A stretch of DNA of 64,000 bases, from positions 1 through 64,000 of the forward strand of contig CAUEMA010000009.1 of NCBI GenBank assembly GCA_959018755.1. Reading direction: 5' to 3'. The position numbers were made by a program, and so were the translations under genes. Source of the stretch: an uncultured Collinsella sp. (GTDB lineage Bacteria; Actinomycetota; Coriobacteriia; Coriobacteriales; Coriobacteriaceae). Below the pieces are notes generated by a model. The model made no database searches. It was given only the letters and a program-made list of their open reading frames with translations, and had not been told where the DNA came from. Positions 52,376-61,661 of the stretch are shown here, piece by piece. How positions within the stretch are numbered: the stretch's first letter is position 1; each line of letters begins with the position of its first letter.

Positions 52376-53833
52376 CTAACCGATCCAGCTGGCCGAAAGC
52401 GGGCCGCTGACGATGACCATGATGATGAGCACGATGAACACAAACGCCATCGCGCGGGGAAGCGGGGCTCCCGCAGCGACCTCTTCGCTCGGCTCGCCGG
52501 GCAGGCAATAGCCCATCCACTTGAGGAACCAGGCGAAGGTGGCGACGGTCTCGGCGACCATGATGCACACGAGCACCAGGATCGCGACGTTGCCGGCACC
52601 CACAGAGAAGCCACCGGCGATGATCTGGAACTTCGAGAAGAACGTGTTCATGGGCGGCACGCCGGCAATGGCGAGCGCCGCGACACCAAAGCCCACGCCC
52701 GAGATCGGGTACTTCTTTACGATGCCGCGAAGCTTGGGCAGCATACGCGTGCCGAGCGTAAAGGAGAACGAACCGGCGATCAGGAAGAACAGCGTCTTGG
52801 CGAAAGCGTGGTTAAAGATGTGGCACACGGCGCCATCAAAGGCCAGCTGGCTGCCAAAGACCGAAAGGCCCAGACCAAAGAACACATAGGAGAGCTGGGC
52901 GATCGTGGAGAAGGCCAGCAGGCGCTTCATGTCCTTTTGCGGCAGGTACATAAGGAAACCAAAGAGCATGGTGACCATGGCGTCGATAATGGCAACCCAG
53001 CCAACGATCTCGGGAATCTCGCCGGCAGAGACGAGTGCGCGCGCGAACACGCACACGCCGACCTTGACCATCGAGGCGCCATGCAGGTAGGCCGAAACAG
53101 GCGTCGGGGCCTCCATAGCCGAAGGCAGCCACATGTACATGGGGACCTGCGCGGACTTGGCCCAAGCGGCAAAGAGCACCAGCAGAAGGACGATGGCCTT
53201 GAGCTTGGCGTCGAGGCCGGCGATCGCGGTGATGGCGAAGGTACCGGTGTGGGCAAACACGATGGCGGCGCCCAGATACAGGCCGAGCGCACCGATATGC
53301 GTGATGATCAGGGCCTTCATGCCGGCCTTCTTGGCCGTAGGCGACATGTAGTAGCTAATGAGGCCCCAAGAGCACGCACCCGTGATCTCAAAGAACACGA
53401 GCTGGCCCAAAAGGGTCGAGCTGTACACAAGGCCGGCCATGGCGCCGATGAAGGTCGCGAGGTACGCGTAGAAGCGACGACGCGGTGCGTCGGGATGCTC
53501 ACGGTTATTCTCGCTCATATAGGGAATCGAATAGATCACGACAAGCAGGCCGATACCCACAAAGGCGGGCGCGAGCAGCGTGCTCATGCGATCGAAGGTG
53601 AATCCCATGACGAGGGTCTGCCCAAACGAGATCAGGGGGACCTGAGTGTCGGGCATGCCGGCGCCAGCGAAATTCGCGGCGAGGGCGATGGTGCAGACCG
53701 TCGAGACGGCGGCACCCAAAACGCTGAACCACTTGGCGTACGGACGGGGGAACAGGGCGACGAGCACCGAGGCCACCATCGGGGCCGCGATAGCGACCAA
53801 GCCGAGAAGGGACAGACTGACTGCAAATGACAT
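52376..53833 (-). CDS. hyfD: Antiporter-like membrane subunit HyfD (NuoN/M-like)
   Basis: 485 residues, about 14 helices. PMYMWLPSAMEAPTPVSAYLHG (split over about 225-250) is the antiporter signature, with HIFNHAFAKTLFFL carrying the broken-helix lysine. Length and position between HyfC and HyfE match E. coli HyfD (479). The antisense plus-strand open frame here is an artefact of base composition. Confidence 0.9.
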   Translation of the reverse strand: MSFAVSLSLLGLVAIAAPMVASVLVALFPRPYAKWFSVLGAAVSTVCTIALAANFAGAGMPDTQVPLISFGQTLVMGFTFDRMSTLLAPAFVGIGLLVVIYSIPYMSENNREHPDAPRRRFYAYLATFIGAMAGLVYSSTLLGQLVFFEITGACSWGLISYYMSPTAKKAGMKALIITHIGALGLYLGAAIVFAHTGTFAITAIAGLDAKLKAIVLLLVLFAAWAKSAQVPMYMWLPSAMEAPTPVSAYLHGASMVKVGVCVFARALVSAGEIPEIVGWVAIIDAMVTMLFGFLMYLPQKDMKRLLAFSTIAQLSYVFFGLGLSVFGSQLAFDGAVCHIFNHAFAKTLFFLIAGSFSFTLGTRMLPKLRGIVKKYPISGVGFGVAALAIAGVPPMNTFFSKFQIIAGGFSVGAGNVAILVLVCIMVAETVATFAWFLKWMGYCLPGEPSEEVAAGAPLPRAMAFVFIVLIIMVIVSGPLSASWIG

Positions 53834-53848
53834 TGTTTCTCCCTTCTC

Positions 53849-54775
53849 CTACACGCCGACGACCACGAAGACAAACGCCAGAACGGCGATGCCCACGACG
53901 GCCCAGGTCTGATTGCCAAGCACCTTAAAACGCGAGCGCGAGCAGGAGTTCTCGATCACGCCGCATACGACAAAGTCGATCAGGCACTTCACCAGGAAGA
54001 TGACCGCACCCAGAACGGCGGCGGCGCCCACGGTCGCGGGCTCGCCCCAGGGGACGAAGATCGCGCAGAACCAGGCGACGACCAGGACCTGCTTCATGGA
54101 CATGGCGAGCTTGGCCATCGCAAGCGACGGGCCGGAAAGCTCGGCGAGCGGACCTTCCTGAAGCTCTTGCTCGGCCTCGGCCTGATCAAACGGCAGCTTG
54201 CCGAGTTCCATGTAGCAGGCGATCGCAAAGGCGATGCCGGCGAGGATCACGGCGACCGGCGCATCGATGGCGCCAGTCATGATGTGCTGACCCATGGTAG
54301 CGATGTCGGTGGAGCCGCACACCAGGGCGGCGGCAAACAGCGCCAGCAGCATGGACGGCTCGATGAGCACGCTCATGAGCAGCTCGCGGACGCCGCCGAT
54401 ACCGGCGTAGGCGTTGGACGAATCCACGCCGCAGAGGGCGAAGAAGAAGCGGGCGAGCGCCAGGCTGTACATGATGGTGATGGCGTCACCAAAGACCGGG
54501 ATGGGGCTTTGTGCCGTAAAGAGCGGCAGGCCCATCGCGAGCATAAAGGCGACGGCGAAGAACAGCGGCGGCATAATGCGCAGCGCAAAGCTCGCGTCCT
54601 CGCTCTGGGACTCGGGGCGCGCAAAGAGCTTGGCCAGGTCGCGATAGTCCTGCATGATGCTGGGGCCGCGACGGTTGTGCATCTTGGCGCGGATCACGCG
54701 GCCGAGACCGGAGAAGAACGGCGCGACGGCCATAACGACCACGCCCTGCAGAACGGCAAGTACGATGTTGTTCAT
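53849..54775 (-). CDS. hyfC: Membrane anchor subunit HyfC (NuoH-like)
   Basis: 308 residues, eight helices. KMHNRRGPSIMQDYRDLAKLF (about 31-51) is the NuoH/HycD signature loop, and YMELGKLPFDQAEAEQELQEG (acidic loop) is the second. It anchors the soluble hydrogenase module and forms the entry to the proton path. Confidence 0.92.
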   Translation of the reverse strand: MNNIVLAVLQGVVVMAVAPFFSGLGRVIRAKMHNRRGPSIMQDYRDLAKLFARPESQSEDASFALRIMPPLFFAVAFMLAMGLPLFTAQSPIPVFGDAITIMYSLALARFFFALCGVDSSNAYAGIGGVRELLMSVLIEPSMLLALFAAALVCGSTDIATMGQHIMTGAIDAPVAVILAGIAFAIACYMELGKLPFDQAEAEQELQEGPLAELSGPSLAMAKLAMSMKQVLVVAWFCAIFVPWGEPATVGAAAVLGAVIFLVKCLIDFVVCGVIENSCSRSRFKVLGNQTWAVVGIAVLAFVFVVVGV

Positions 54776-54787
54776 GCTCTCCCCTCC

Positions 54788-56806
54788 TTAACCCATTTGC
54801 ACGGCGAGCACGAGGAACACCACGAGTGCCGCGACGATGTAGCAGATATAGATGCTGTAGTTGCCGCCTTCGAGCTTAGTCGCGAGGTCGGCGAGCTTCT
54901 CGACACCCTTATGCGGGGCATCGACGAGAACCTTGTCGGGTACGGGCTCCACAGCCTCGGCCACACCGGTGAGCTTCTGGAAGAAGTGCGCGATGGACCA
55001 GCAGACGGCCGTGCAGCGGTCGCGCAGCGTGTAGAGCGGCTGCATAAACCAGGACACCTCGGAGGCAAAGGTCGTGGCCACGACGGGCATATGCTCGTTG
55101 GGAGCATAACCGCATGCCCACGGCTGGGACTTCTGCACCTTGCCGACGGTCTTGAGCTTGCGATAACCGCAGGCAAGGCCGACGAGCACCACGAGCGCAA
55201 TGGCGATCGCGGGCGTGGAGGTGGCAGCGCCGGAGTACTGGTTCATGAGCTCCATGCCCTCGGCGGCAAACACGCCACCGTACGGATGCAGCACGGACGC
55301 GGCGACATCGACCAGCACGGACGCGATCACGGGAGCGCCAATGCCCAGCACGACGCAGATGGCCGCGAGCAGGCCCTGTGCAAACACCATGGGGGCGGGA
55401 ACCTCCTTGGCATTGGCCGCGGCCTCGGAGCGGGGCGCGGAGGCAAAGGAGACGCCATAGGCCTTGACGAAGCACGTGACGGCCAGTGCGCCGGTAATTG
55501 CGAGCGCGACGGCAGCGAACACGGCCACGATCATGACGGCCTTGTCGCCCTGCATGGCGGCGTTAAACAGCGACTGGTAGGTAAACCACTCGGACACAAA
55601 TCCGTTGAAGGGCGGGATGGCCGAGATGGCAAGCGCGCCAATAAGGAAGCAGATGGCCGTTGCCGGCATACGACGGAACAGGCCGCCCATCTTCTCCATA
55701 TTGCGCGTACCCGTGGAGTACAGCAGCGCACCGGCGCCCAAGAACAGCTCGCCCTTAAACATCGCGTGGTTAAACGTGTGGTAGAGGGCGGCCATCAGAG
55801 CCAGGACGGCGATGCCGACAGAGTTGAGCGCCATGGCGGCCATGGAAGCGCCGACGCCGAGCAGAATGATGCCGATGTTCTCGACGGAGTGATAGGCCAG
55901 CAGGCGCTTGATGTCATGCTCCTGCAGGGCGAAGGCCACGCCGAGGACCGACGAGATCGCACCGAAGACCATGACCATAAGGCCCCACCAGACCTGAACG
56001 CCCGAGGCGGAGAGCAGGTCGAGACCAACCTTGAGGATGCCGAAGATACCGATCTTGATCATGCCGCCGGACATGAGGGCAGACACGTTGGACGGCGCCT
56101 CGGGATGTGCCTTGGGCAGCCAGCCGTGCAGCGGGATGATACCGGCCTTGGCGCCAAAGCCAAAGAAGGCGAGCACGAAGCACACGGATGCGACCGCGGG
56201 GCTAAACTGCGTGGCGCGGAAATCCGCAAAGGCAAACGAGCCACCGGCGAAGTTGGTCATGGTGAGGAAGCTCGCCATGATGAGCACAAAGCCCACATGC
56301 GCGATCACAAAGTAGAGCCAACCGCCGTGGATGGAGTTCTCGTTCTCCTCGATCACGACCAGGAAGTACGAGGTCAGCGACATGAGCTCAAAGGCGACCA
56401 GGAACCAAAACACGTTGTCGGCGGTGATGACGAGCATCATGGACGCCACGAAGGTGTTAAAGAAGAAGCCGGCGCGGCCCTTTTTGCCCGGGTACTCATC
56501 AAAGTAGTTGAGACCGTAGATCGAACCGGCAAACGCGAGCACCGAGATGAGCGCCACGAACAGGCCGGACAGCTGATTGAGCAGCAGCTGGAAATGGGCA
56601 AACGGGAAGAACACGATGGTGTCGACCGACGTGACATCGCCCAGCACGGCCTGGATACCGGCCGCAAACGAAAGCACCGCGGCGACGGCACCGATAAGGC
56701 AGCCGGCGGTCTTGGCGGCGCTATCGGCCTTGATCAGCAGAACCGAGGCGAGCGCACCGATGCACGAGACGGCAAGCGATGCGATAAACAGCGTCATGCT
56801 ATCCAT
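54788..56806 (-). CDS. hyfB: Antiporter-like membrane subunit HyfB (NuoL-like)
   Basis: 672 residues from the ATG behind AGGGAG, the same length as E. coli HyfB. The proton-channel motif is PLHGWLPKAHPEAPSNVSAL (about 225-245); HTFNHAMFKGELFLGAG carries the broken-helix lysine. About 16 helices, including a long C-terminal extension with PWACGYAPNEHMPVVATTF. It overlaps hyfA by eight bases. Confidence 0.92.
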   Translation of the reverse strand: MDSMTLFIASLAVSCIGALASVLLIKADSAAKTAGCLIGAVAAVLSFAAGIQAVLGDVTSVDTIVFFPFAHFQLLLNQLSGLFVALISVLAFAGSIYGLNYFDEYPGKKGRAGFFFNTFVASMMLVITADNVFWFLVAFELMSLTSYFLVVIEENENSIHGGWLYFVIAHVGFVLIMASFLTMTNFAGGSFAFADFRATQFSPAVASVCFVLAFFGFGAKAGIIPLHGWLPKAHPEAPSNVSALMSGGMIKIGIFGILKVGLDLLSASGVQVWWGLMVMVFGAISSVLGVAFALQEHDIKRLLAYHSVENIGIILLGVGASMAAMALNSVGIAVLALMAALYHTFNHAMFKGELFLGAGALLYSTGTRNMEKMGGLFRRMPATAICFLIGALAISAIPPFNGFVSEWFTYQSLFNAAMQGDKAVMIVAVFAAVALAITGALAVTCFVKAYGVSFASAPRSEAAANAKEVPAPMVFAQGLLAAICVVLGIGAPVIASVLVDVAASVLHPYGGVFAAEGMELMNQYSGAATSTPAIAIALVVLVGLACGYRKLKTVGKVQKSQPWACGYAPNEHMPVVATTFASEVSWFMQPLYTLRDRCTAVCWSIAHFFQKLTGVAEAVEPVPDKVLVDAPHKGVEKLADLATKLEGGNYSIYICYIVAALVVFLVLAVQMG

Positions 56807-57416
56807 TGTTTTCGCTCCCTTCTGCTTTCTCGGACAGGCCCTGGGCCACAGCGGCAACGTCGACGGCCGGACCGTTTTCGATCGAGCGCAGGCGCTTGGC
56901 CTCGTCGAGCTCGCGATCGGCCGCGCCGCCCATGACGGTCAGCGCCTTGGTGGGGCACGCCGCCACACAATGCGGGCCGTCCGGATCGAAGGCGCAAAGG
57001 TCGCACTTCACAGCGCAGGTGTACTGGCCGGGAGCCCACGTAAGCAGGCTGCTCAGGGACTTAGGATACGAAGGCGTCGGGTCGCACATGCCTGCGACAC
57101 CGGCGATAGACGTGCCATCGGGATGGATGGCACCGAAGGGGCACGCGATGGCGCACAGCCTGCACCCGATGCACTCCTGCTCCTTGACGTGGATGCGGTC
57201 GCCATCGTGCTCGATGGCATTCACCGGGCAAACCTCGGCGCAGGGGGCACCCTCGCAATGGTGGCAGGCAAGGGCGGCCGAAATGCCGCCGGTCTTCACG
57301 AGCGCCAGACGCGGCGTATCCTGAAGACCCTGCATCCGGTGGGCGTCGGCACAGGCGGACTGGCATGTTCCGCAGCCGATGCACCTCTCCGGGTTGATGT
57401 CGATGAAGCGGTTCAT
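56799..57416 (-). CDS. hyfA: Polyferredoxin HyfA/HycB
   Basis: 205 residues, as in E. coli HyfA; the ATG at 57416 is preferred over GTG six bases upstream because GGAAG lies eight bases before it. Four [4Fe-4S] motifs: CIGCGTCQSAC, CHHCEGAPCAEVC, CIGCRLCAIAC and CDLCAFDPDGPHCVAAC. It carries electrons between FdhF and the hydrogenase. Confidence 0.92.
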   Translation of the reverse strand: MNRFIDINPERCIGCGTCQSACADAHRMQGLQDTPRLALVKTGGISAALACHHCEGAPCAEVCPVNAIEHDGDRIHVKEQECIGCRLCAIACPFGAIHPDGTSIAGVAGMCDPTPSYPKSLSSLLTWAPGQYTCAVKCDLCAFDPDGPHCVAACPTKALTVMGGAADRELDEAKRLRSIENGPAVDVAAVAQGLSEKAEGSENNG

Positions 57417-57494
57417 CCCCACTTCCTTTCAAAATAACGGGCCGGGCTCCCGAACGTACGGGACGCCCGGCCCAAAAAGCCAACGAGAACGGGA

Positions 57495-59717
57495 CTACAC
57501 GATTTGGTTCACGTGCGTCTCGTCGTCGAACTTGGCGGCGCCGGGCTCAACGTCTTGGGGGGCGGCGGCATCCACCAGAGCCTGCTTGAGCTCGGTGTAC
57601 TGACGCTCGACCTCGCCCTCGGCCCAGACCTGGTCGGCAATGGCGTCTACCTGGCAGGCGGAGAACTTGTCCTCGGGCGTATGCGAGACCGGGTCGACCT
57701 TGTGAATGGTCAGCTCGTTGCACTTGCCGATCCACCACTGGTAGGTCATATAGACCGTGCCCTTGTTGATGCGGTCGCTCACATCGGCGCGGCTGTATAC
57801 CTGGCCGCGGCGGCTGTGAATCGAGACGATGTCGCCATTCTTGATGCCGCGTGCCTCGGCGTCCGCGGGATTCATGCGGACAAAGCCGGGCTCGTCGGCG
57901 AGCAGCGCCAGCGTCTTGCAGTTGCCGGTCATCGAGCGGCAGCTGTAGTGGCCGACCTCGCGGACGGTGCACAGGATGAGCGGATACTCATCGTCGGGAA
58001 GCTCGGAGGGAGCCTCCCAGTCGTGCGCCATCAGGTTGGCGCGGCCGTCCTTGGTGGTGAACTTGCCACCAGCGAACATGTCGGGCGTACCGTGGTCGTT
58101 CACATCGGTGCTCTTGACCGGCCACTGGGCGTAACCGCCCTCGGGAGCCATCTTCTCGTAGGTCGCGCCCACAAAGTTGGGGCACAGGCTAATGCACTCG
58201 TTCCAGATCTGCTCGGTGTTGTCATAGTGCATGGGGTAACCCATGCGCGTAGACAGGTCCGCGAAGATCTCCCAGTCGTGACGGCACTCGCCCTTGGGCG
58301 GAACAGCCGCGTCAAAGTGCTGAAAGCTACGGTCGGATGCGGTAAAGACACCCTCGTGCTCGCCCCAAGAAGTAGCGGGCAGGATGACGTCGGCGAGCAT
58401 AGTCGTCTGCGTCATAAAGATGTCCTGGCAAATGAACAGATCCAGCTCGGAGAGCGTCTTGCGCATACCGGCCGAATCGGGCTCGGTCTGCACCGGGTCC
58501 TCGCCGTAGTTGTAGAAGCAGTGCACCTTGCCCTCGTCGACCAGGTGGCCCAGGTCGGTGAGCTTGTAGCCCTCCTCGAGCGGGAGCTTTTCCTCGGGCA
58601 CGCCCCAAGCCTTGGCAAACTTGGCGCGAGCGGCGGGGTCGGTGACTTTCTGGTAGCCAGGGTACAGGTTGGGCAGCATGCCCATATCGCAGGAGCCCTG
58701 GACGTTATTCTGACCGCGCACGGGCGCGAGGCCGGAATTGGGTTTGCCGATCTGGCCGGCAACGCAGGCGATGGAGGCGATGGTGTGCACCGTCTTCAGG
58801 TTCTGCTTCTGCTGGCATACGCCCATGCCCCAGCCAATGATGGCAGAAGGCTTCGCCGTGGCGTACATCTCGGCAGCTTGGTGGATCAACGCGGGCTCGA
58901 CACCCGTGATGTCCTGTACGGATTCGGGAGTGTAGTTCTTGATGGTCTCCCACCACTCGTCAAAGCCGTTCGTGTGCTCGGCGACGAATTCCTTGTCGTA
59001 GAGGCCATCGTTGACCAAGCAGTTGGCAAAGGCGTTGAGGAACGCAACGTTGCAACCGTTCTTGATCGGAAGGTAGAGATCGGCGATACGCGCGGTTTCG
59101 ATATGGCGCGGGTCGGCGACGATGATCTTGCAACCCTTTTCTTTGGCTCGCACGATACGCCTTGCGACGATGGGGTGCGAATCGGCAGGGTTATAGCCGA
59201 AGAGGAAAATGCAGCCCGCATCCTCCATACCGGGGATGGAGCATGACATGCAACCTGAACCAACCGTGTCCATCAGACCGAGGACAGTAGGGCCGTGTCA
59301 AGTACGGGCGCAGTTGTCCACGCTGTGGGTGCCGATGCACGCACGCGTAAACTTCTGCATGACGTAGTTCGCCTCATTGCCGCCGCCTCGCGAGGAGCCG
59401 GTGGTCATGACAGCGTTAGGACCATATTCGTCAATTATGGCCTGCATCTTAGATGCGGTGAAATCCAGTGCCTCGTCCCAGCTTACGCGCTCAAGATCCG
59501 CGCCCTTAGTGCGGCGGATCATCGGGTGCAGTACGCGAGGAGTCAAGATCTTGGTGTCGTTGATGAAGTCGTAGCCGCTCATACCCTTAAGGCACAGCTC
59601 GCCCTGATTGGTGATGCCGTTGAGCGGTTCGGTACCCACGACCTGGCCGTTTTGGACCAGGAGGTTAAACTGGCAACCGGCGCCGCAGTACGGGCAGATC
59701 ACTTTATGCTTCTCCAT
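57495..59717 (-). CDS. fdhF: Formate dehydrogenase H, selenocysteine-containing
   Basis: One gene of 740 codons interrupted by an in-frame UGA at 59298-59300. An automatic caller splits it into an N-terminal 156-residue frame and a C-terminal 592-residue frame. The ATG at 59717 lies behind GGAGGGTG. A [4Fe-4S] site (CPYCGAGC and GELCLKG) opens the protein. The context CARTUHGPTVLGL places selenocysteine at residue 140, the same number as in E. coli FdhF (CARVUHGPSV). GSGCMSC, molybdopterin motifs and the C-terminal cap domain follow. It oxidises formate to CO2 with Mo-bisMGD and feeds the Hyf hydrogenase. Confidence 0.96.
59265..59297 (-). promoter_or_regulatory. SECIS element of fdhF
   Basis: Eleven bases after the UGA, the mRNA can form the stem TGTCC/GGACA (59286-59282 and 59271-59267) with a ten-base loop TCGGTCTGAT. 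The loop contains GGTCT, the motif of the E. coli fdhF SECIS that SelB binds, and the stem distance from the UGA is the required 11 bases. Its stem and loop code for part of FdhF at the same time. Confidence 0.85.
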
Positions 59718-59793
59718 GACACCCTCCTTCCTTTCTCTGCTACCGAATGCTCGGTACTTATTTGACAATCATTGGGCCTGTTTGGCCGCCCGC

Positions 59794-60312
59794 TTACGCC
59801 TCGTTTTCGATGGTGGCGCGGGCACGCTCGGCAGTCAGCTCCGCCAGGCGTTCCTCGTCTACCAGGGTGAGGCCCTTGGTCGGGCACGCCTCGGCACACG
59901 CCGGACCGCCGGGACGGTCCACGCACAGGTCGCACTTGAGCACGAAGCTCTTAGTCTGCGAACCCACGCGCACGTCGCCCATCAAGACGGGGACCTGCGT
60001 GGTCGCCACGCTCACGGCGCCAAAGGGGCATGCCATGACGCAGCTCTTGCAGCCAATGCAGTTGTCCTCGTTCACGCCGATGCGATGGTTCTTTGGATCA
60101 AAGAACAAGGCGCCCGTGGGGCAGGCCTTGGCGCACGGAGCGTCCTCGCAGTGGTGACATGCCACCGGCGCGGAAATCTCGTAGGTGCGCGTTACGCGCA
60201 AACGAGGTGCGGCGATGTTGCCTGGAATATCGTGTGCCTCGATACACGCCGCCATACAGGTTTGGCACCCAATGCAGCGTGAAGAATCAGCCACGACTCG
60301 TTTATTGCCCAT
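59794..60312 (-). CDS. hydN: HydN-like [4Fe-4S] electron carrier
   Basis: 172 residues from the ATG behind GGAGGGAG; an upstream extension in the frame is not supported. CIGCQTCMAAC, CHHCEDAPCAKAC, CIGCKSCVMAC and CDLCVDRPGGPACAEAC bind four clusters, the same plan as HydN (175 residues in E. coli), which works with FdhF. First gene of the formate hydrogenlyase operon, 76 bases before fdhF. Confidence 0.9.
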   Translation of the reverse strand: MGNKRVVADSSRCIGCQTCMAACIEAHDIPGNIAAPRLRVTRTYEISAPVACHHCEDAPCAKACPTGALFFDPKNHRIGVNEDNCIGCKSCVMACPFGAVSVATTQVPVLMGDVRVGSQTKSFVLKCDLCVDRPGGPACAEACPTKGLTLVDEERLAELTAERARATIENEA

Positions 60313-60489
60313 GTTGTTCACTCCCTCCTGAATCCCATGCCGGAGAGACCCTGTCGATGTTGTCCCAGACCGCCCGTGGCCTGGCATCGGCGTATCGAAT
60401 GCATGCGGCGAAACAGGCACTCGGTAGAATTTCTCCAACGGTATACGGGTTAAATATACGCAGCTGAAGGGGGCAAACTTGAGCATAGG

Positions 60490-60515
60490 CCCTGCAATAC
60501 GGGTGTATTGCAGGG
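60490..60515. promoter_or_regulatory. 11-bp perfect hairpin in the formate hydrogenlyase leader
   Basis: CCCTGCAATAC pairs with GTATTGCAGGG over GGGT. On the plus strand GTTTTGG follows; on the minus strand there is no T-tract. It could be a plus-strand terminator or an operator. Confidence 0.5.
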
Positions 60516-60562
60516 GTTTTGGCAGGTTGAAATTATTCTTGGGTAGCTATAAAGGTGAGTGT

Positions 60563-60675
60563 ATTACATGCGTACGCCCAAGAAAGATTTCACGCTCATT
60601 TCTGAAGGATGTAGTACGTTTGTAATATCGTTTACACTCAATTACTCTAATGCAATAATGTAGTGGTTGTAAGAT
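60563..60675. promoter_or_regulatory. Repeated ATGTAGT-GTTTGTAA motifs, candidate operators
   Basis: ATTACATGCGTAC (60563-60575) is inverted relative to GTACGTTTGTAAT (60614-60626), 10 of 13 positions pairing. ATGTAGTACGTTTGTAA (60610-60626) recurs as ATGTAGTGGTTGTAA near 60657. Three related sites between divergent operons suggest a shared regulator. Confidence 0.4.
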
Positions 60676-60692
60676 TGGCTATTATTAGCCAA
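60675..60692. promoter_or_regulatory. TTGGCTA palindrome before the antitoxin gene
   Basis: TTGGCTA-TTAT-TAGCCAA is a perfect palindrome 49 bases before the antitoxin start. Its left half could serve as a -35 with TATTTG 17 bases downstream as -10. Toxin-antitoxin operons are usually repressed by the antitoxin or the complex at such a palindrome. Confidence 0.5.
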
Positions 60693-60740
60693 TGCTGTAT
60701 TTGACTATTCAAATTGCACGCTCATTAAGGGAGGCCAGTG

Positions 60741-61064
60741 ATGTCATCGACTCAAAAACGAGCCATCCTGCAGGTGCGCATTCGCGAGGAAGACAAGCAG
60801 CATGCCGAGCGTCTCTACGACGCCATGGGCACATCGCTCGCCGAGGCCGTGCGCCTTTTTGTCGCGCAGAGCATTTTGATGCGCAAGCTTCCCTTTCAGC
60901 CAGTCGCCGTGCGCTCAAAGGACGGCACCGCCGCCTATGGATCGCTCAAAGCATATGGTGACCCCAATCGCCGCTCCGAGGAGCGCAATGCCTGGATTGA
61001 ATACCTTGCTACAGAAAGCAACGATTCTATTTTGGGCCCCGAGGAAGTAGATATCCATGAGTAG
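60741..61064 (+). CDS. RelB/DinJ-type antitoxin
   Basis: 107 residues; the ATG at 60741 has AGGGAGG six bases upstream. ILQVRIREEDKQHAERLYDAMGTSLAEAVRLFV (about 9-41) is the ribbon-helix-helix DNA-binding domain of the RelB/DinJ family (key residues L10, R12, E15 and the LAEAVRLF helix). The C-terminal part would wrap the toxin. It overlaps the PIN gene by eight bases. Confidence 0.85.
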   Translation: MSSTQKRAILQVRIREEDKQHAERLYDAMGTSLAEAVRLFVAQSILMRKLPFQPVAVRSKDGTAAYGSLKAYGDPNRRSEERNAWIEYLATESNDSILGPEEVDIHE

Positions 61065-61593
61065 CACCATCATCGACGAGACCGTCATCCTGCGCTACCT
61101 GCTTGACGACGACGAAGTTCTGTCCCCGCGCGCCGCCAAGGTCATCGCCACGCGCACCGCTCGCGTCTACCCCGAAATCATCACGCGTGTCGTGGTCACG
61201 CTGCGCGACGTCTATAAGGTTCCCCGCGTTGAGATTGCTACGGCCATGAGAAGGCTGCTCGATGACGTCATGGTCGACGAGCCCACCGTTGTCGCCCTTG
61301 CCATCAAACTCTTTGGCAAGACCCATATGGACTTTACCGACTGCCTCCTCGCAGCCCGAACCGCCATCTACAACGATGATGTCGTGAGCTTTGGCAAGCC
61401 CATCATCCAAGGCATGATCGATTACCGCCACAAGCGCCAAACCGCAGCCGAAGCCCGCAGCCGAAGCCCGCAGCCGAAGCACCGACGCCCGCAGTCACAG
61501 CACCGACGCCACCATCGACAAGCTCCGCCACCAACCCCGCCACTAACCGACAGGCAACGGCATCGCCCGCCCCTCAGCCCCATCCCCTCCTAA
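61057..61593 (+). CDS. PIN-domain toxin with a basic low-complexity tail
   Basis: 178 residues. The first 130 residues are a PIN domain, with acidic residues in IIDETVILRYLLDDDE, MDFTDCLLAA and the terminal YNDDVVSFGKP. From about 135 on, the protein is an Arg/His/Pro/Gln-rich tail, starting with a short DNA repeat (GCCGAAGCCCGCA, repeated with variation near 61447). PIN toxins cleave RNA and are usually paired with RHH or AbrB antitoxins. The tail looks like a run-on caused by repeat expansion or a lost stop, and may be dispensable. Confidence 0.8.
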   Translation: MSSTIIDETVILRYLLDDDEVLSPRAAKVIATRTARVYPEIITRVVVTLRDVYKVPRVEIATAMRRLLDDVMVDEPTVVALAIKLFGKTHMDFTDCLLAARTAIYNDDVVSFGKPIIQGMIDYRHKRQTAAEARSRSPQPKHRRPQSQHRRHHRQAPPPTPPLTDRQRHRPPLSPIPS

Positions 61594-61661
61594 GTTGCGG
61601 TGAAATAGTTCCTGGATTTAGGCTTATTCGAGCTTTTCAGGAACTATTTCACCGCAACTTT
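61592..61661. repeat. Dispersed hairpin repeat, copy D
   Basis: The left arm starts at the last base pair of the PIN gene, so the TAA stop of the toxin is part of the repeat (TAAGTTGCGGTG). Right arm CAGGAACTATTTCACCGC. Loop sequence is unique to this copy. Confidence 0.92.

Larger units (their letters stand above)
60313..60740. other. 428-base divergent control region of the formate hydrogenlyase and toxin-antitoxin operons
   Basis: No gene is supported. It contains a perfect hairpin (60490-60515), a set of TTTGTAAT/ATGTAGT motifs (60563-60675) and a second hairpin (60675-60692), listed separately. The 60520-60735 part is much AT-richer than the surrounding genes. Confidence 0.6.

Noticed and set aside
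48169..52410. 1413-codon open frame on the plus strand
   Set aside because: It is antisense to hyfH-hyfG-hyfF-hyfE, which have full family motifs. The protein is His/Gly/Asp/Gln-rich low-complexity typical of the complement of GC-rich genes.
54167..56935. 922-codon plus-strand open frame
   Set aside because: Antisense to hyfC and hyfB; low-complexity complement of a GC-rich gene.
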